Below are positions 40,595-49,448 of a stretch of 64,000 nucleotides of DNA, piece after piece. Positions within the stretch are counted from its first letter, which is position 1; every line of letters starts with the position of its first letter. The DNA is taken from the NCBI RefSeq assembly GCF_000308415.1, contig NZ_BAFS01000004.1, positions 1 to 64,000 on the forward strand, given 5' to 3'. This stretch comes from Nocardia asiatica NBRC 100129 (GTDB taxonomy: Bacteria; Actinomycetota; Actinomycetes; Mycobacteriales; Mycobacteriaceae). The notes under the pieces were generated by a model, which ran no database searches, had not been told where the DNA came from, and saw nothing but the letters and a program-made list of their open reading frames with translations. The position numbers and the translations under genes were made by a program.

Positions 40595-40969
40595 TCAACC
40601 GCGTCCGTGCCTGCGTTCGTAATCGAGGCGTTCGCGCTCGTCGCGGCGGCGGGCGTCGGCGTCCGCCAGGGCGGGATCGAGACCGTGCTTGATCAGCCGA
40701 TGCCGCCGGTAGACGTACAGCAGCGCCACCGTGAAGTAGATCAGTGGGATGTAGAGCAGCGCCATCATCGCCAAACCCATCCACAAGGGGCCCGGCAGCA
40801 AGAGGAACAGCATGAGCACCGGAAGCACGGGCACCAGGAACCGCAGCAGATAGCGCCGCGTGGCCCCCGGCCCGATCAGGTCCTCCCGGACCCAGTCGGA
40901 CATGGATTCCGGCAGCGTGCGGCCGAAGATGTAGCCGATCCGCTGTCCGAACGAGGGTTCAGCACTCAC
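40595..40969 (-). CDS. DUF5313-type small membrane protein (paralogue 1)
   Basis: This 124-residue two-helix membrane protein (LVPVLPVLMLFLLLPGPL and LYIPLIYFTVALLYVYRR) has a basic, acidic-mixed tail ending YERRHGRG. It is paralogous to the downstream gene and a likely tandem duplicate. No enzyme motif is present. It lies 43 bases downstream of the SRPBCC gene on the same strand. Confidence 0.8.
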   Translation of the reverse strand: MSAEPSFGQRIGYIFGRTLPESMSDWVREDLIGPGATRRYLLRFLVPVLPVLMLFLLLPGPLWMGLAMMALLYIPLIYFTVALLYVYRRHRLIKHGLDPALADADARRRDERERLDYERRHGRG

Positions 40970-41012
40970 CGCTCCAGCATCCCGACTCCGCCGTCACCGG
41001 CGCAACCCGTCC

Positions 41013-41465
41013 CTACCGAGCGGCGTGGAATGCGGCAATCTGGGCGACCAGGTTGTGCGTCGTGTGCTGCACGGCGATCTTGACGAACGGCTCGATGGTC
41101 TTGCCCAGGGCCCGGCCCGCGAGGCCGCCGGGCACCCGATAGTCCACGATCGCGTCGACGGTGCACAAGCTTTCGCCCTTGACGTGGAACAGGAACGTGG
41201 ACTCGACCTCGAAACCCTTGATCGACTGAACGCCGATCGCGTGGCCCTCCTCCCAGCGGACCACCTCGATCCGGGACTTCAGCGACGCCGGGCCCAGTTT
41301 CATGTGTCCGTCGAAAGCGGCGCCGACCCCTTCGGTCTGCTCGCCGACCGGAGTGAAGGATTGGATGCCGTACAGGAAGCGCGGCAGGTTTCGATAGTCG
41401 TTCACATAGGCGAACGCGGACTCCGCCGAAGCCACGCAATCCTCGACGATCTTCACTACGGTCAT
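41013..41465 (-). CDS. SRPBCC-family (START-like) protein
   Basis: This 150-residue protein fits the SRPBCC/polyketide-cyclase-like fold. The N-terminal strand VVKIVEDCVASAESAFAYV with YRNLPRF is typical, and a long C-terminal helix (IEPFVKIAVQHTTHNLVAQI) closes the ligand cavity. Ligand unknown. It may be co-transcribed with the two DUF5313 genes downstream. Confidence 0.82.
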   Translation of the reverse strand: MTVVKIVEDCVASAESAFAYVNDYRNLPRFLYGIQSFTPVGEQTEGVGAAFDGHMKLGPASLKSRIEVVRWEEGHAIGVQSIKGFEVESTFLFHVKGESLCTVDAIVDYRVPGGLAGRALGKTIEPFVKIAVQHTTHNLVAQIAAFHAAR

Positions 41466-41498
41466 GCCGGAACCCTAACCGGGCAAAAGCCGCGCGGC

Positions 41499-42461
41499 TC
41501 AGGCGGTGACGGCCAGGGTCGCGGCGAGCCCGAAGGCCAGGGCCATCACGATCACCTCGGCGACCGCGCGGCGCAGCGAGTCCTGAGCGTCCATCCGGTG
41601 GTCGGCCGCTCGCGGCACCCAGCTGCGCCGCCACCACCAGCCGAGTGCGAGCAACGCGAGCAACACCACCGTCTTGGCGAGCAGGATCCGGCCGTATCCG
41701 GTGCTGACGAACGGGGCGATCCCGCCGACCCGGATCAGTCCGTTGAGCAGCCCCGTGACCGCCACGATCGCGACCAGGGGCAGCGCCACCGCCGAATACT
41801 TCGGCAGCGCGACCGCCCACTCGCCCCGGGTCCGTACCACCAGCGCCAGCGCGATCAGCAGTCCGAACCAGGCCCCCGCCGCCAGCGCGTGCACCGCGGC
41901 GAGCACCGAGCCGAACACCTGCTGCGACATGTGCCCGGTGATCGGACGCAATGCCAGCGCGACCGCCGCGAACACCAGTACCAGGTCGGCGGAGGCGGAT
42001 TCGGGCCGCCGGAAGGCCAGCGCCGATCCACCCGCCACAGTCGCGACGCCGACCAGGATGGCGATGCCGACCTGCCCGCCGCTGACGTCCGCCAGGTAGG
42101 TGCCGAACTCCGCGGCGCCGAGTTCGGTCACCGGGACGCCGACCACCTCGGCCGCCTCGAAGACCAGCACGGCGAACTCGCAAGCCGCCCAGACCCCGGC
42201 GAACACCGCCAGCAGGCGCCACGGCGTTCGCAAGCGCGGGGCGATCCTGGGCAGGGCGGCCAATCCCAGCGCGGTCGCCCCGGCGCCGTCGGCCGCCACC
42301 CGGACCACCGCCTCCCCGGGCAGCGGCCCCGGCAGGATCAGCGCCCACGCGAGCGCGACACCGAGCAGCGCGGCCGGGACGGCGAGCAGCAGGGCCGGCC
42401 ACGGCGTCCGGCCGGGAGCGGGCTTGGCGCCGCCCTGGCCGCCGATCCGCATGTCGATCAC
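41499..42461 (-). CDS. copD: CopD-family copper resistance membrane protein
   Basis: This 320-residue protein has about eight membrane helices and the CopD domain (GSVLAAVHALAAGAWFGLLI, ALPKYSAVALPLVAIVAVTG, GYGRILLAKTVVLLALLALG). The helical His and Met residues fit copper transfer. It probably moves copper across the membrane in partnership with CopC. The GTG at 42461 overlaps the copC stop by GTGA; an ATG three codons later is an alternative start. It is last in the ycnI-copC-copD set. Confidence 0.87.
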   Translation of the reverse strand: MIDMRIGGQGGAKPAPGRTPWPALLLAVPAALLGVALAWALILPGPLPGEAVVRVAADGAGATALGLAALPRIAPRLRTPWRLLAVFAGVWAACEFAVLVFEAAEVVGVPVTELGAAEFGTYLADVSGGQVGIAILVGVATVAGGSALAFRRPESASADLVLVFAAVALALRPITGHMSQQVFGSVLAAVHALAAGAWFGLLIALALVVRTRGEWAVALPKYSAVALPLVAIVAVTGLLNGLIRVGGIAPFVSTGYGRILLAKTVVLLALLALGWWWRRSWVPRAADHRMDAQDSLRRAVAEVIVMALAFGLAATLAVTA

Positions 42462-42997
42462 CGCCGCGGGTTGCGGCTCCTGCCGCCGAACAAAGCGAAC
42501 GCGAGCCCACCGCCGAACAGCACGACAGCGCCGATGATGAACACCCACAGCGGAATCCCGCCCGAACCGTTCGAATCGCCGTCGGCTTTCGCATTCGGTT
42601 TCGGTCCCGGCGTGCCGTTGCCCGGCTTGCCGAGGGTGAAATGCCGCTTGCCGCTGACGGGGTGACCGTCGGCCGAGGTCACCCGGTAGGCGATGGTGTA
42701 CTCGCCGACCGGGCCGAGCTCGCTCAAGGCGACGCTGACCGTCTTGCCCTCGACCACCGGGTCACCCTTGGACCACAGATTTCCGTCGGGCCCGACGACG
42801 GTGAGCGACGGGAAACTGGGCTGGAGCTCCTCGTTGAACGTGACGCTGGCGCGTTCCGGACCGGCGTCGACGGTCGCGTTGTCCTCCGGGACGCTTCCGG
42901 TGGCCGCGGAGTGCGCGGCGGCGACACCCGTTGCGGTGATGCCGAACCCGAGCAGGAACAAGCCCGCCACGAGGGCGGCCAACAGACGGCGGCTCAT
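42458..42997 (-). CDS. copC: CopC-family copper-binding protein, membrane-anchored
   Basis: This 179-residue protein has a signal peptide ending AAAHS. The mature protein would start with the His that ligates copper in CopC proteins, followed by SVPEDNATVD and a beta-sandwich (SFPSLTVVGPDGN; SADGHPVSGKRHF with a second His). A C-terminal helix (PLWVFIIGAVVLFGGGLAFA) anchors it to the membrane. The ATG overlaps the ycnI stop by ATGA. Confidence 0.92.
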   Translation of the reverse strand: MSRRLLAALVAGLFLLGFGITATGVAAAHSAATGSVPEDNATVDAGPERASVTFNEELQPSFPSLTVVGPDGNLWSKGDPVVEGKTVSVALSELGPVGEYTIAYRVTSADGHPVSGKRHFTLGKPGNGTPGPKPNAKADGDSNGSGGIPLWVFIIGAVVLFGGGLAFALFGGRSRNPRR

Positions 42998-43653
42998 GCG
43001 CGCCGCCCGCGGATCACGTTGCCGAGGCCGAGCGCGACCCCGAGCAGGCCGAGCGCGAGACCGATCCCGCCGAGCCAGCGGGCCGTCTCGTCCTCGTGGC
43101 CGGTGTCGTCGTCCGCGGCTTCGCTGCTCACTTTGTGGCCGTCGTCGGCGTCCTCTTCGCCGGCGGCCAGGGTCAGCGTCGGGGCCGGATGTTCGGGTTC
43201 GTCGCCGTCCTTGCCGATCGGCTGGTCCCAGCTGACCACCTTGCCGTCGGAATAGGTCTGCCTGGCGGGGAAGCTCACCGAACCCAGGGCGGGCAGCGGG
43301 CCGACGGACACCGCGAAACGCTGGAACTGACCGGGCGCGATGCCCGGCGCGCCCGGATCCGCGGTCCAGGTGATCGCGGTGACTTCCTTCTTGTCGTTGC
43401 GTTCCACCTTGGCCGACCAGCCGGGAACCGGTTCGGTCCGAGCGGATTTCAGATCGGGCAGGGTGACGGTGAGCGCCGTGGTGCTCGCGGTGTCCGATTC
43501 GGTGGGCACCCGGAAGGTGGCTACGGCGTATCCGCCTTGCGCGGCGCCGGGAGCGTCCACCGTGACGTGTGCCGCGGCGGTGCCGCCTGCGAGCAGAACG
43601 AGTGTTGTCGTGGCGACCGTCGTTCCGACGGCGCGCGAAATCGAGCTGTGCAT
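42994..43653 (-). CDS. ycnI: YcnI-like (DUF1775) copper-associated exported protein
   Basis: This 219-residue protein has a signal peptide ending TAAAHV, leaving an N-terminal His typical of the copper site in YcnI. The DUF1775 beta-sandwich follows (ATFRVPTESDTASTTALTV, FPARQTYSDGKVVSWDQ). An acidic linker and a C-terminal membrane helix (WLGGIGLALGLLGVALGLGN) complete it. It likely binds Cu(II) outside the membrane and feeds CopC/CopD. AGGAAG precedes the ATG by 7 bases. Confidence 0.9.
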   Translation of the reverse strand: MHSSISRAVGTTVATTTLVLLAGGTAAAHVTVDAPGAAQGGYAVATFRVPTESDTASTTALTVTLPDLKSARTEPVPGWSAKVERNDKKEVTAITWTADPGAPGIAPGQFQRFAVSVGPLPALGSVSFPARQTYSDGKVVSWDQPIGKDGDEPEHPAPTLTLAAGEEDADDGHKVSSEAADDDTGHEDETARWLGGIGLALGLLGVALGLGNVIRGRRA

Positions 43654-43691
43654 GCTGAAGCTTCCTGTGCGAGAGGAGAAGGTGGCGGGGA

Positions 43692-44213
43692 TCAGACCGG
43701 CACCGGCGGCGCACGCGGGCCGAGCGCGCCCAGCGGAGCACAGCGACAGGGGAGCAGACCGGGATCGGCCCAGGGCGGCGCGCCGGTGACCCGCACTCGG
43801 CGCGGCGGCGCGAGTATCGCCCGCAGCGCGCCGGAGGCGGCGGCGTAGAGCCGTTCGGCGAGCACGATCAGCGCCGCGCAGCCGCCCGCGGCCACGATGT
43901 GCGCGAGCAGCATCCACCCGGTCGGCAGCGGGGAAAGCGCTGCGACGGAGTGGTCGTGGCCCAGCACGGCCAACGCGATGTGGCTGAGCAGCTGACCGGC
44001 GCCGAGCAGCCCTGCCGCGACGAACGGGCGCGGGCACGCTCGCAGCGTTCCCGCGGCCGAGCCCGTCGCCGCGGCGATCAGCAGCAGCAAGGTCAGTTCG
44101 GTCGAGCCGGGCACACCCGCACCGGCCGTCCCGTGCGCCGCGACGGCGAGCACGCCGACGAGCACGCCGACCAGGCCACCACGAAGGTGGCCGGTGATCG
44201 GGTGCGGGGGCAT
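43692..44213 (-). CDS. copper-operon membrane protein
   Basis: This 173-residue protein has about four hydrophobic segments (GGLVGVLVGVLAVAAHG, LTLLLLIAAATGSAAG, GWMLLAHIVAAGGCAALIV) with several His in helices (ALAVLGHDHSVAAL). A Cys/Pro-rich tail ends it (LLPCRCAPLGALGPRAPP). Similar proteins head ycnI-copC-copD operons in actinobacteria. Direct copper binding through His and Cys is plausible but unproven. It starts 14 bases after the DUF6474 stop. Confidence 0.72.
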   Translation of the reverse strand: MPPHPITGHLRGGLVGVLVGVLAVAAHGTAGAGVPGSTELTLLLLIAAATGSAAGTLRACPRPFVAAGLLGAGQLLSHIALAVLGHDHSVAALSPLPTGWMLLAHIVAAGGCAALIVLAERLYAAASGALRAILAPPRRVRVTGAPPWADPGLLPCRCAPLGALGPRAPPVPV

Positions 44214-44227
44214 CGGGACGAGGAGGG

Positions 44228-44872
44228 TCAGCGGACGCCGAGCCGGGCCAGGATGTCGGACTCGATCCCGGACAACTCGTGGGAGATCGACGCGTGCACC
44301 GAACGGCGGCGGTTGGCGGGCATCTGGTCGGAGGTGTGCACGGCTGCGGTCAGGCTGCCGAGACGATCCTTGGTGGCGGAGACGAACTTCTGCGTCTCGC
44401 CTTTGTCCTTGCCGTTCTGCGTGCCGATCTTGTCCAGCGCCGCTTCGGCATTCGTGATGCGCGCCTGCAGCTTGGCGCCGTGCCCGGTGAAGTCGCCGAG
44501 CTGGTCGATGCCGACGCCGAGTTGCTGGGCGCGGCGCGTGTCGAGCTGTCCGCGCAGGAAGGTCGCGCCGCGATAGGCGAGCGGGGCGAGCACCGGGATG
44601 AGCACGCGGGCCACCCCGAGGTACTTCTTCACTTGACCGGCGCTGAACGGGTCTCGTTCGGCCTTCGCCGCCGTCTTCAGCGCGGCTTTCTCCTCCGCCT
44701 GGAACGCCGCGATCTGCGCTTTGGCGACCTTGCGCTGGGTGCGGGCCTCGGCGCGGCGCGCCTTGCGGTCGTTCTTCGCCGCGAGCTTGGCCTCGATCAC
44801 TGCCTTGTGCTTGAGGGCTTTCGCCTCGGCCCGGCGGCTCGGCCGCCGCTTGCGCTTCGTGAACAACCCCAT
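44228..44872 (-). CDS. DUF6474-type basic protein
   Basis: This 214-residue protein has a very basic, Ala/Lys/Arg-rich helical N-terminus (MGLFTKRKRRPSRRAEAKAL). A short hydrophobic stretch follows (YLGVARVLIPVLAPLAYRG), then an amphipathic C-terminal half (LSGIESDILARLGVR). This corresponds to the actinobacterial DUF6474 family. ATG 44872 has GGAGGG seven bases upstream and gives the usual N-terminus; a longer frame goes to 44941. Function unknown, perhaps membrane or nucleic-acid associated. Confidence 0.75.
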   Translation of the reverse strand: MGLFTKRKRRPSRRAEAKALKHKAVIEAKLAAKNDRKARRAEARTQRKVAKAQIAAFQAEEKAALKTAAKAERDPFSAGQVKKYLGVARVLIPVLAPLAYRGATFLRGQLDTRRAQQLGVGIDQLGDFTGHGAKLQARITNAEAALDKIGTQNGKDKGETQKFVSATKDRLGSLTAAVHTSDQMPANRRRSVHASISHELSGIESDILARLGVR

Positions 44873-45109
44873 CGAAGGCCCTCCGTCATGCTGGTTCGCC
44901 ATGGCAGTACGACGCCGGGGAAGCCCGTCCGCCCATGTCACACGCTTTGCCGTTACCCTATCGGGTCCACACCGACAGCTGCGAGGGTAGTGCGACCCAC
45001 GCCCTCGGCACCTGCCGATTCACCGCTCCCCGCCCGAGCACACGTCTACTGCGGCGTGTCGCACCCGCTCGGCAACGAATTGCCGGAGTCTGCGGCACCG
45101 ACCTCGCGC

Positions 45110-45409
45110 CGCGGTCCCGGCAGGTTTGCGAGTGCCGCGTTGGCGAGCGGTAAGCGAGCGCCACGCGCCATCGGCGCGAGCGCAATCGTGGTGGTGTGAT
45201 CCCCGCCGCACGTGCCCAGTGCATCGCAACTACGTATTTCGAGCGATGCGGGTCCGACTTGCGCTGTTCGCGGTCCCGGCAGGTTTGCGAGTGCCGCGTT
45301 GGCGAGCGGCAAGCCAGCGCCCAGCGAAACTGAGGTAGTGCGATCCCCACCACACGTGCCCGGCGCACCGCAACCACGTATTTCGAGCGAAGCGAGAACG
45401 AGCATTGCC
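45110..45409. repeat. tandem degenerate repeats beside copy B
   Basis: The segment GCGGTCCCGGCAGGTTTGCG (continuing GTGCCGCGTTGGCGAGCGG) occurs at 45111 and again at 45270, a period of 159 bp. CGCAAC-ACGTATTTCGAGCG occurs at 45225 and 45369. These flank the intact inverted repeat that follows and look like decayed units of the same element. Confidence 0.8.
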
Positions 45410-45504
45410 GTTCGCGGCCCGGCTCGCGTCCGAGCGGCCGCCGCGTCCGCGACGCAGTCGCCAGCGGCGGCCGCTCGGACGCGAGCCACAAAGGGGCCGC
45501 GAAC
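45410..45504. repeat. long inverted-repeat element, copy B
   Basis: The 24-bp arms (45421-45444 and 45464-45487) are identical to copy A. The outer 11-bp arms are GTTCGCGGCCC (45410-45420) and GGGCCGCGAAC (45494-45504), with ACAAAG inserted on the right. That insert is the reverse complement of CTTTGT in copy A, so B is an inverted copy. The right flank AGCGCCGAAGGCGCTG resembles that of copy C. Confidence 0.92.
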
Positions 45505-45563
45505 ACCAGCGCCGAAGGCGCTGAAATCAAACACTGTCAGGGGTAGGGACCATACTGCTTAGC

Positions 45564-47297
45564 GTGGATTCGGACATCGGTGACCAAGACGGTCGCAAGC
45601 GCAACGGAACGGCCGTGGATCGGGCCACCGGCGTGCCGACCGCCTTCATCGACGCCAGGGCGCTGATCGGCTGTCGCCATCGCCTGCATCTGGACGCGGC
45701 GCATCCCGAGGCACTGGTGGGAATTGTCGAGGACGCGGGCGTGCGCCAGCGCCGCGATGCCGCCGCGGCCCACCGCGCCCGGGTGCGCGACGCTCTGGTC
45801 GGTGCGGCCCCCGACGCCTGGGTGGTGATCGATCCCGGTCTGCGCGCCGCCGAGCGCGCCGAAGCGACGATGCGCGCGTGCGAAGCCGGTGCGCGGCATA
45901 TCTGGGGCGGCCTGCTGCCGCAGGAGCCGGACACGGGCAGGCGCGGCGGTTCGGAGATCCTGCTGCGCGATGCCGACCGCGGCGGCTACATCCCGGTCAT
46001 CGTGGTGAACCACAAGGTGACCGATCCGCGTCAGCCCGAGCCGGCCGACTTCCACCCCACCACCACCGACCTCTATCACTGGGATCCGCGACCGGACCCG
46101 CACCGCAGGCTGCGTCAGCAGCCTCGCGACCAGCAGCGGCTGGTCCATCTGCACCGGATGCTGCAACGGCACGGTCTGGCCAGCCCCGCGCTGGTCGGCG
46201 GCGTGATCGGTTTCGACTTCGATCGGATCCTGGTCCACGACCTGGCGCCGTTGCTGGCCGATTACGACCGCCGCTACGCCGACCGGATCGCGGTGGTGCG
46301 CGGCGAGTTGCCGACCGTCCCTTCGAAGGTGCCCGAGTGCAGGCAGTGCCCGTGGTGGACGCGAGGGATCGATGGTCCTGGCTGCGAGGGCTGGCTGATC
46401 GAACATCGCGACGTCAGCTTGGTGGCGCCGGGCTCGCGCGCCGAGGTGCTGCGCAGGCACGACGTTCAGACCATCGATGAGCTGGCCGCCTGGGTGGGCG
46501 AGGAGCCGGAGGACTGGCAGCACGGCCCGTTCGACGAGGCCGTGGTCACGGCCCGGGCGTGGATCGCGGGGGCGCCGCTGGTGCGGCGGGTGGAGCGGGT
46601 GCGGGTGCGGCGGGCCGACGTGGAGGTCGACGTCGATCTGGAGAGCTTCCAGGAGTACGGCGCGTACCTGTGGGGGACGTTGCTGAACGGCGTGTACCGC
46701 CCGTTCGTCACCTGGGATCCGCTGCCCACCGAGGACGAGGGCCGCTCCTTCGGCGAGTTCTGGACCTGGCTGATGCGGGTGCGCGCCGAGGCGGCCGCGG
46801 CGGGCAAAACGTTTGCCGCCTACTGCTATTCACGCACCGCCGAGGACAAGTGGCTGTACGAGTCGGCGCGCCGGTTCGCGGGGCGCCCCGGTGTGCCGAC
46901 GGTGGAGCAGGTGCGCGCGTTCGTGGACGGGCCGCAGTGGGTGGACATGTTCCAGGCGGTGTCGGATCAGTTCATCTGCCCGAACGGCAAGGGTTTGAAG
47001 AAGATCGCGCCGGTCGCCGGGTTCTCCTGGCGCGATCCCGAGGCCAGCGGCGAGGCATCGATGAGCTGGTATCGGCTCGCGGTCGGTTACGACGGCGCCG
47101 CGCCGGATCAGACCCAGCGCACCCGTTTGCTGGAGTACAACGAGGACGACGTCCGCGCCACTCAGGTGCTGCGCGAATGGATGACCACCCGCGCAGACGA
47201 AGAGGTTCCCGGTCTCGCCGACTTCCGGCCGATTGCCGATACCCGGCCGGACGAAGCCGTCGCGGATTACGCGGCGGTGCCACCTTCGGTTCCGTAG
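45564..47297 (+). CDS. TM0106-family RecB-like nuclease
   Basis: This 577-residue protein matches the predicted RecB-like nuclease family COG2251/TM0106. The N-terminal half carries a RecB-type region (GRRGGSEILLRDADRGGYIP, VIVVNHKV). Next is a Cys motif (PECRQCPWW ... GCEG) that could hold a metal or Fe-S cluster. The C-terminal half is RNase H-like (VDLESF near 348, LLEYNEDDVRATQVL at the end). Probable role is DNA repair or nucleic acid processing. It starts with GTG, just after repeat copy B, with a CATACTGCT stretch upstream. Confidence 0.82.
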   Translation: MDSDIGDQDGRKRNGTAVDRATGVPTAFIDARALIGCRHRLHLDAAHPEALVGIVEDAGVRQRRDAAAAHRARVRDALVGAAPDAWVVIDPGLRAAERAEATMRACEAGARHIWGGLLPQEPDTGRRGGSEILLRDADRGGYIPVIVVNHKVTDPRQPEPADFHPTTTDLYHWDPRPDPHRRLRQQPRDQQRLVHLHRMLQRHGLASPALVGGVIGFDFDRILVHDLAPLLADYDRRYADRIAVVRGELPTVPSKVPECRQCPWWTRGIDGPGCEGWLIEHRDVSLVAPGSRAEVLRRHDVQTIDELAAWVGEEPEDWQHGPFDEAVVTARAWIAGAPLVRRVERVRVRRADVEVDVDLESFQEYGAYLWGTLLNGVYRPFVTWDPLPTEDEGRSFGEFWTWLMRVRAEAAAAGKTFAAYCYSRTAEDKWLYESARRFAGRPGVPTVEQVRAFVDGPQWVDMFQAVSDQFICPNGKGLKKIAPVAGFSWRDPEASGEASMSWYRLAVGYDGAAPDQTQRTRLLEYNEDDVRATQVLREWMTTRADEEVPGLADFRPIADTRPDEAVADYAAVPPSVP

Positions 47298-47323
47298 TTG
47301 CGGCGCGGCGGTACCATCGCGAC

Positions 47324-49282
47324 GTGACAGAGCACGTCGAACAACTCGAGTTCCAGGCAGAGACACATCAGCTGCTCGAGCTGATGATCCATTCCGTCTA
47401 CTCCAACAAGGACACCTTCCTGCGGGAGCTGATCTCGAATTCCTCCGACGCGCTGGACAAGCTGCGGCTGGAGTCCTTCCGGGACAAGGACCTGCACGTC
47501 GACACCTCCGACCTGCACATCGAGCTGGAGGTCGACAAGGACGATCGGATCCTGACCGTGCGGGACAACGGCATCGGCATGTCGCGCGCCGAGGTCGTCG
47601 ACCTGATCGGCACCCTCGCCAAGTCCGGCACCGCCGAACTGCGGAAGAAGCTGAACGAGGCCAAGTCCGAGGCCGCGGCCGAGGAATTGATCGGCCAGTT
47701 CGGGATCGGTTTCTACTCGACTTTCATGGTCGCCGACCAGGTCACGCTCACCACCCGCCGCGCGGGGGAGACCACCGGCACCCGCTGGCAGTCGAGCGCG
47801 GGCAGCTCCACCTACACGATCGAAGAACTCGACGAGGCCCCGCAGGGCACGTCGGTCGCGTTGCGGCTCAAGCCGGTGGACGAGGAGGATCATCTCTTCG
47901 ACTACACCCTGGAGTGGAAGCTGCGGGAGATCGTCAAGAAGTACTCCGACTTCATCGCGTGGCCGATCCGCATGCAGGTCGAGCGGACCGTCACCGAGGG
48001 CGAGGGCGAGGACGCCAAGGAGACGACCATCCTCGAGGACCAGACGCTCAACTCCATGAAGGCGCTGTGGACGCGTCCCAAGAGCGAGGTCTCCGACGAG
48101 GAGTACAAGGAGTTCTACAAGCACGTCAGCCACGGCTGGGACGATCCGCTGGAGATCATCCCGATGAAAGCCGAGGGCACCTTCGAGTACCAAGCGCTGC
48201 TGTTCATCCCCTCGCACGCGCCGTTCGACCTGTTCACCCGCGAGCACAAGCGCGGTGTGCAGCTCTACGTCAAGCGGGTGTTCATCATGGACAACTGCGA
48301 GGAGCTCATGCCGGAGTACCTGCGGTTCGTCAAGGGCGTGGTGGACGCACAGGACTTGTCGCTCAACGTCTCCCGGGAGATCTTGCAGCAGGACCGGCAG
48401 ATCCAGATGATCCGCAAGCGCCTGGTGAAGAAGGTGCTGTCCACGGTCAAGGACCTGCAGGGCGCCGAGGACCAGACCAGCTACCAGACGTTCTGGAAGG
48501 AGTTCGGCCGCGTCCTGAAGGAGGGCCTGCTCTCGGACTTCGACAATCGCGAGACCATCCTGCAGGTCTCCTCGTTCGCCTCGACGAATTCCGAGACCGA
48601 GCTGACGACGCTGGCCCAGTACGTGGAGCGGATGCCCGAGGGGCAGGACACGATCTACTACATGACCGGCGAGACCAGGCAGCAGGTCGAGAGTTCCCCG
48701 CATCTGGAGGCGTTCAAGGCCAAGGGCCGCGAGGTGCTGATCCTGACCGATCCGGTGGACGAGATGTGGGTCGGCTCGGTGCCCGAGTTCGACGGCAAGG
48801 CGTTCCAGTCCATCGCCAAGGGCGAGGTCGACCTGGAGACCGAAGAGGAGAAGAAGGCCTCCGAGGCGCTGCGCGAGCAGCAGGACAAGGACTTCGCCGA
48901 CGTCCTGACGTGGCTGGGCAAGACGCTGGAGCAGAACGTCAAGGAGGTGCGCCTGACCAACCGGCTCACCACCTCCCCGGCCTGCCTGGTGGGTGACGTC
49001 TTCGACTTCACGCCGATGCTGGAGCGGATGTACCGGGCTTCGGGGCAGGCGCTGCCGGAGAGCAAGCGGATTCTGGAGCTCAATCCGACCCACCCGCTGG
49101 TCACCGGCCTGCGCGACGCGTACGCCGCCAAGAAGGAGGAGGCCGACGCGGGCACGGCGACGGAGTTGTCGGAGACCGCCGAACTGCTGTTCGGCACGGC
49201 GGTGCTGGCCGAGGGCGGTGAGCTGAAGGACCCGGCGCACTTCGCCCACATCCTGACCGATCGGCTGACGCGTACGTTGTGA
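47324..49282 (+). CDS. htpG: chaperone HtpG (Hsp90)
   Basis: This 652-residue Hsp90 has the N-terminal ATP pocket (ELISNSSDALDKLR, DNGIGM, GTLAKSGT, GQFGIGFYS), the middle domain (LNVSREILQQ with the catalytic Arg region), and the C-terminal dimerisation domain. It lacks the C-terminal MEEVD, as bacterial forms do. The GTG at 47324 has no ribosome-binding site, but TACCAT at 47312-47317 sits at the right distance for a leaderless transcript. No CIRCE or HAIR repeat was seen. Confidence 0.97.
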   Translation: MTEHVEQLEFQAETHQLLELMIHSVYSNKDTFLRELISNSSDALDKLRLESFRDKDLHVDTSDLHIELEVDKDDRILTVRDNGIGMSRAEVVDLIGTLAKSGTAELRKKLNEAKSEAAAEELIGQFGIGFYSTFMVADQVTLTTRRAGETTGTRWQSSAGSSTYTIEELDEAPQGTSVALRLKPVDEEDHLFDYTLEWKLREIVKKYSDFIAWPIRMQVERTVTEGEGEDAKETTILEDQTLNSMKALWTRPKSEVSDEEYKEFYKHVSHGWDDPLEIIPMKAEGTFEYQALLFIPSHAPFDLFTREHKRGVQLYVKRVFIMDNCEELMPEYLRFVKGVVDAQDLSLNVSREILQQDRQIQMIRKRLVKKVLSTVKDLQGAEDQTSYQTFWKEFGRVLKEGLLSDFDNRETILQVSSFASTNSETELTTLAQYVERMPEGQDTIYYMTGETRQQVESSPHLEAFKAKGREVLILTDPVDEMWVGSVPEFDGKAFQSIAKGEVDLETEEEKKASEALREQQDKDFADVLTWLGKTLEQNVKEVRLTNRLTTSPACLVGDVFDFTPMLERMYRASGQALPESKRILELNPTHPLVTGLRDAYAAKKEEADAGTATELSETAELLFGTAVLAEGGELKDPAHFAHILTDRLTRTL

Positions 49283-49287
49283 ACCGT

Positions 49288-49325
49288 CCGCGGCCGGAGG
49301 ACCACTCGGCGTCCTCCGGCCGCGG
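49288..49325 (+). terminator. hairpin terminator after htpG
   Basis: A perfect 15-bp stem (CCGCGGCCGGAGGAC at 49288-49302 with its complement at 49311-49325) and an 8-base loop directly follow the htpG stop. There is no T-run, as is common in high-GC actinobacteria. Confidence 0.75.
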
Positions 49326-49448
49326 CGGCGCGATGGTTTCGGCGATTTCCCGGTTACGGTGGCCGTCGGGGTGGCATATTCGCAGGACTGGGGAGTTCGC
49401 CCCCGGGTGGCGCGGTTAGATGTGGATGCCTGAAAGGATCGTCACAAC

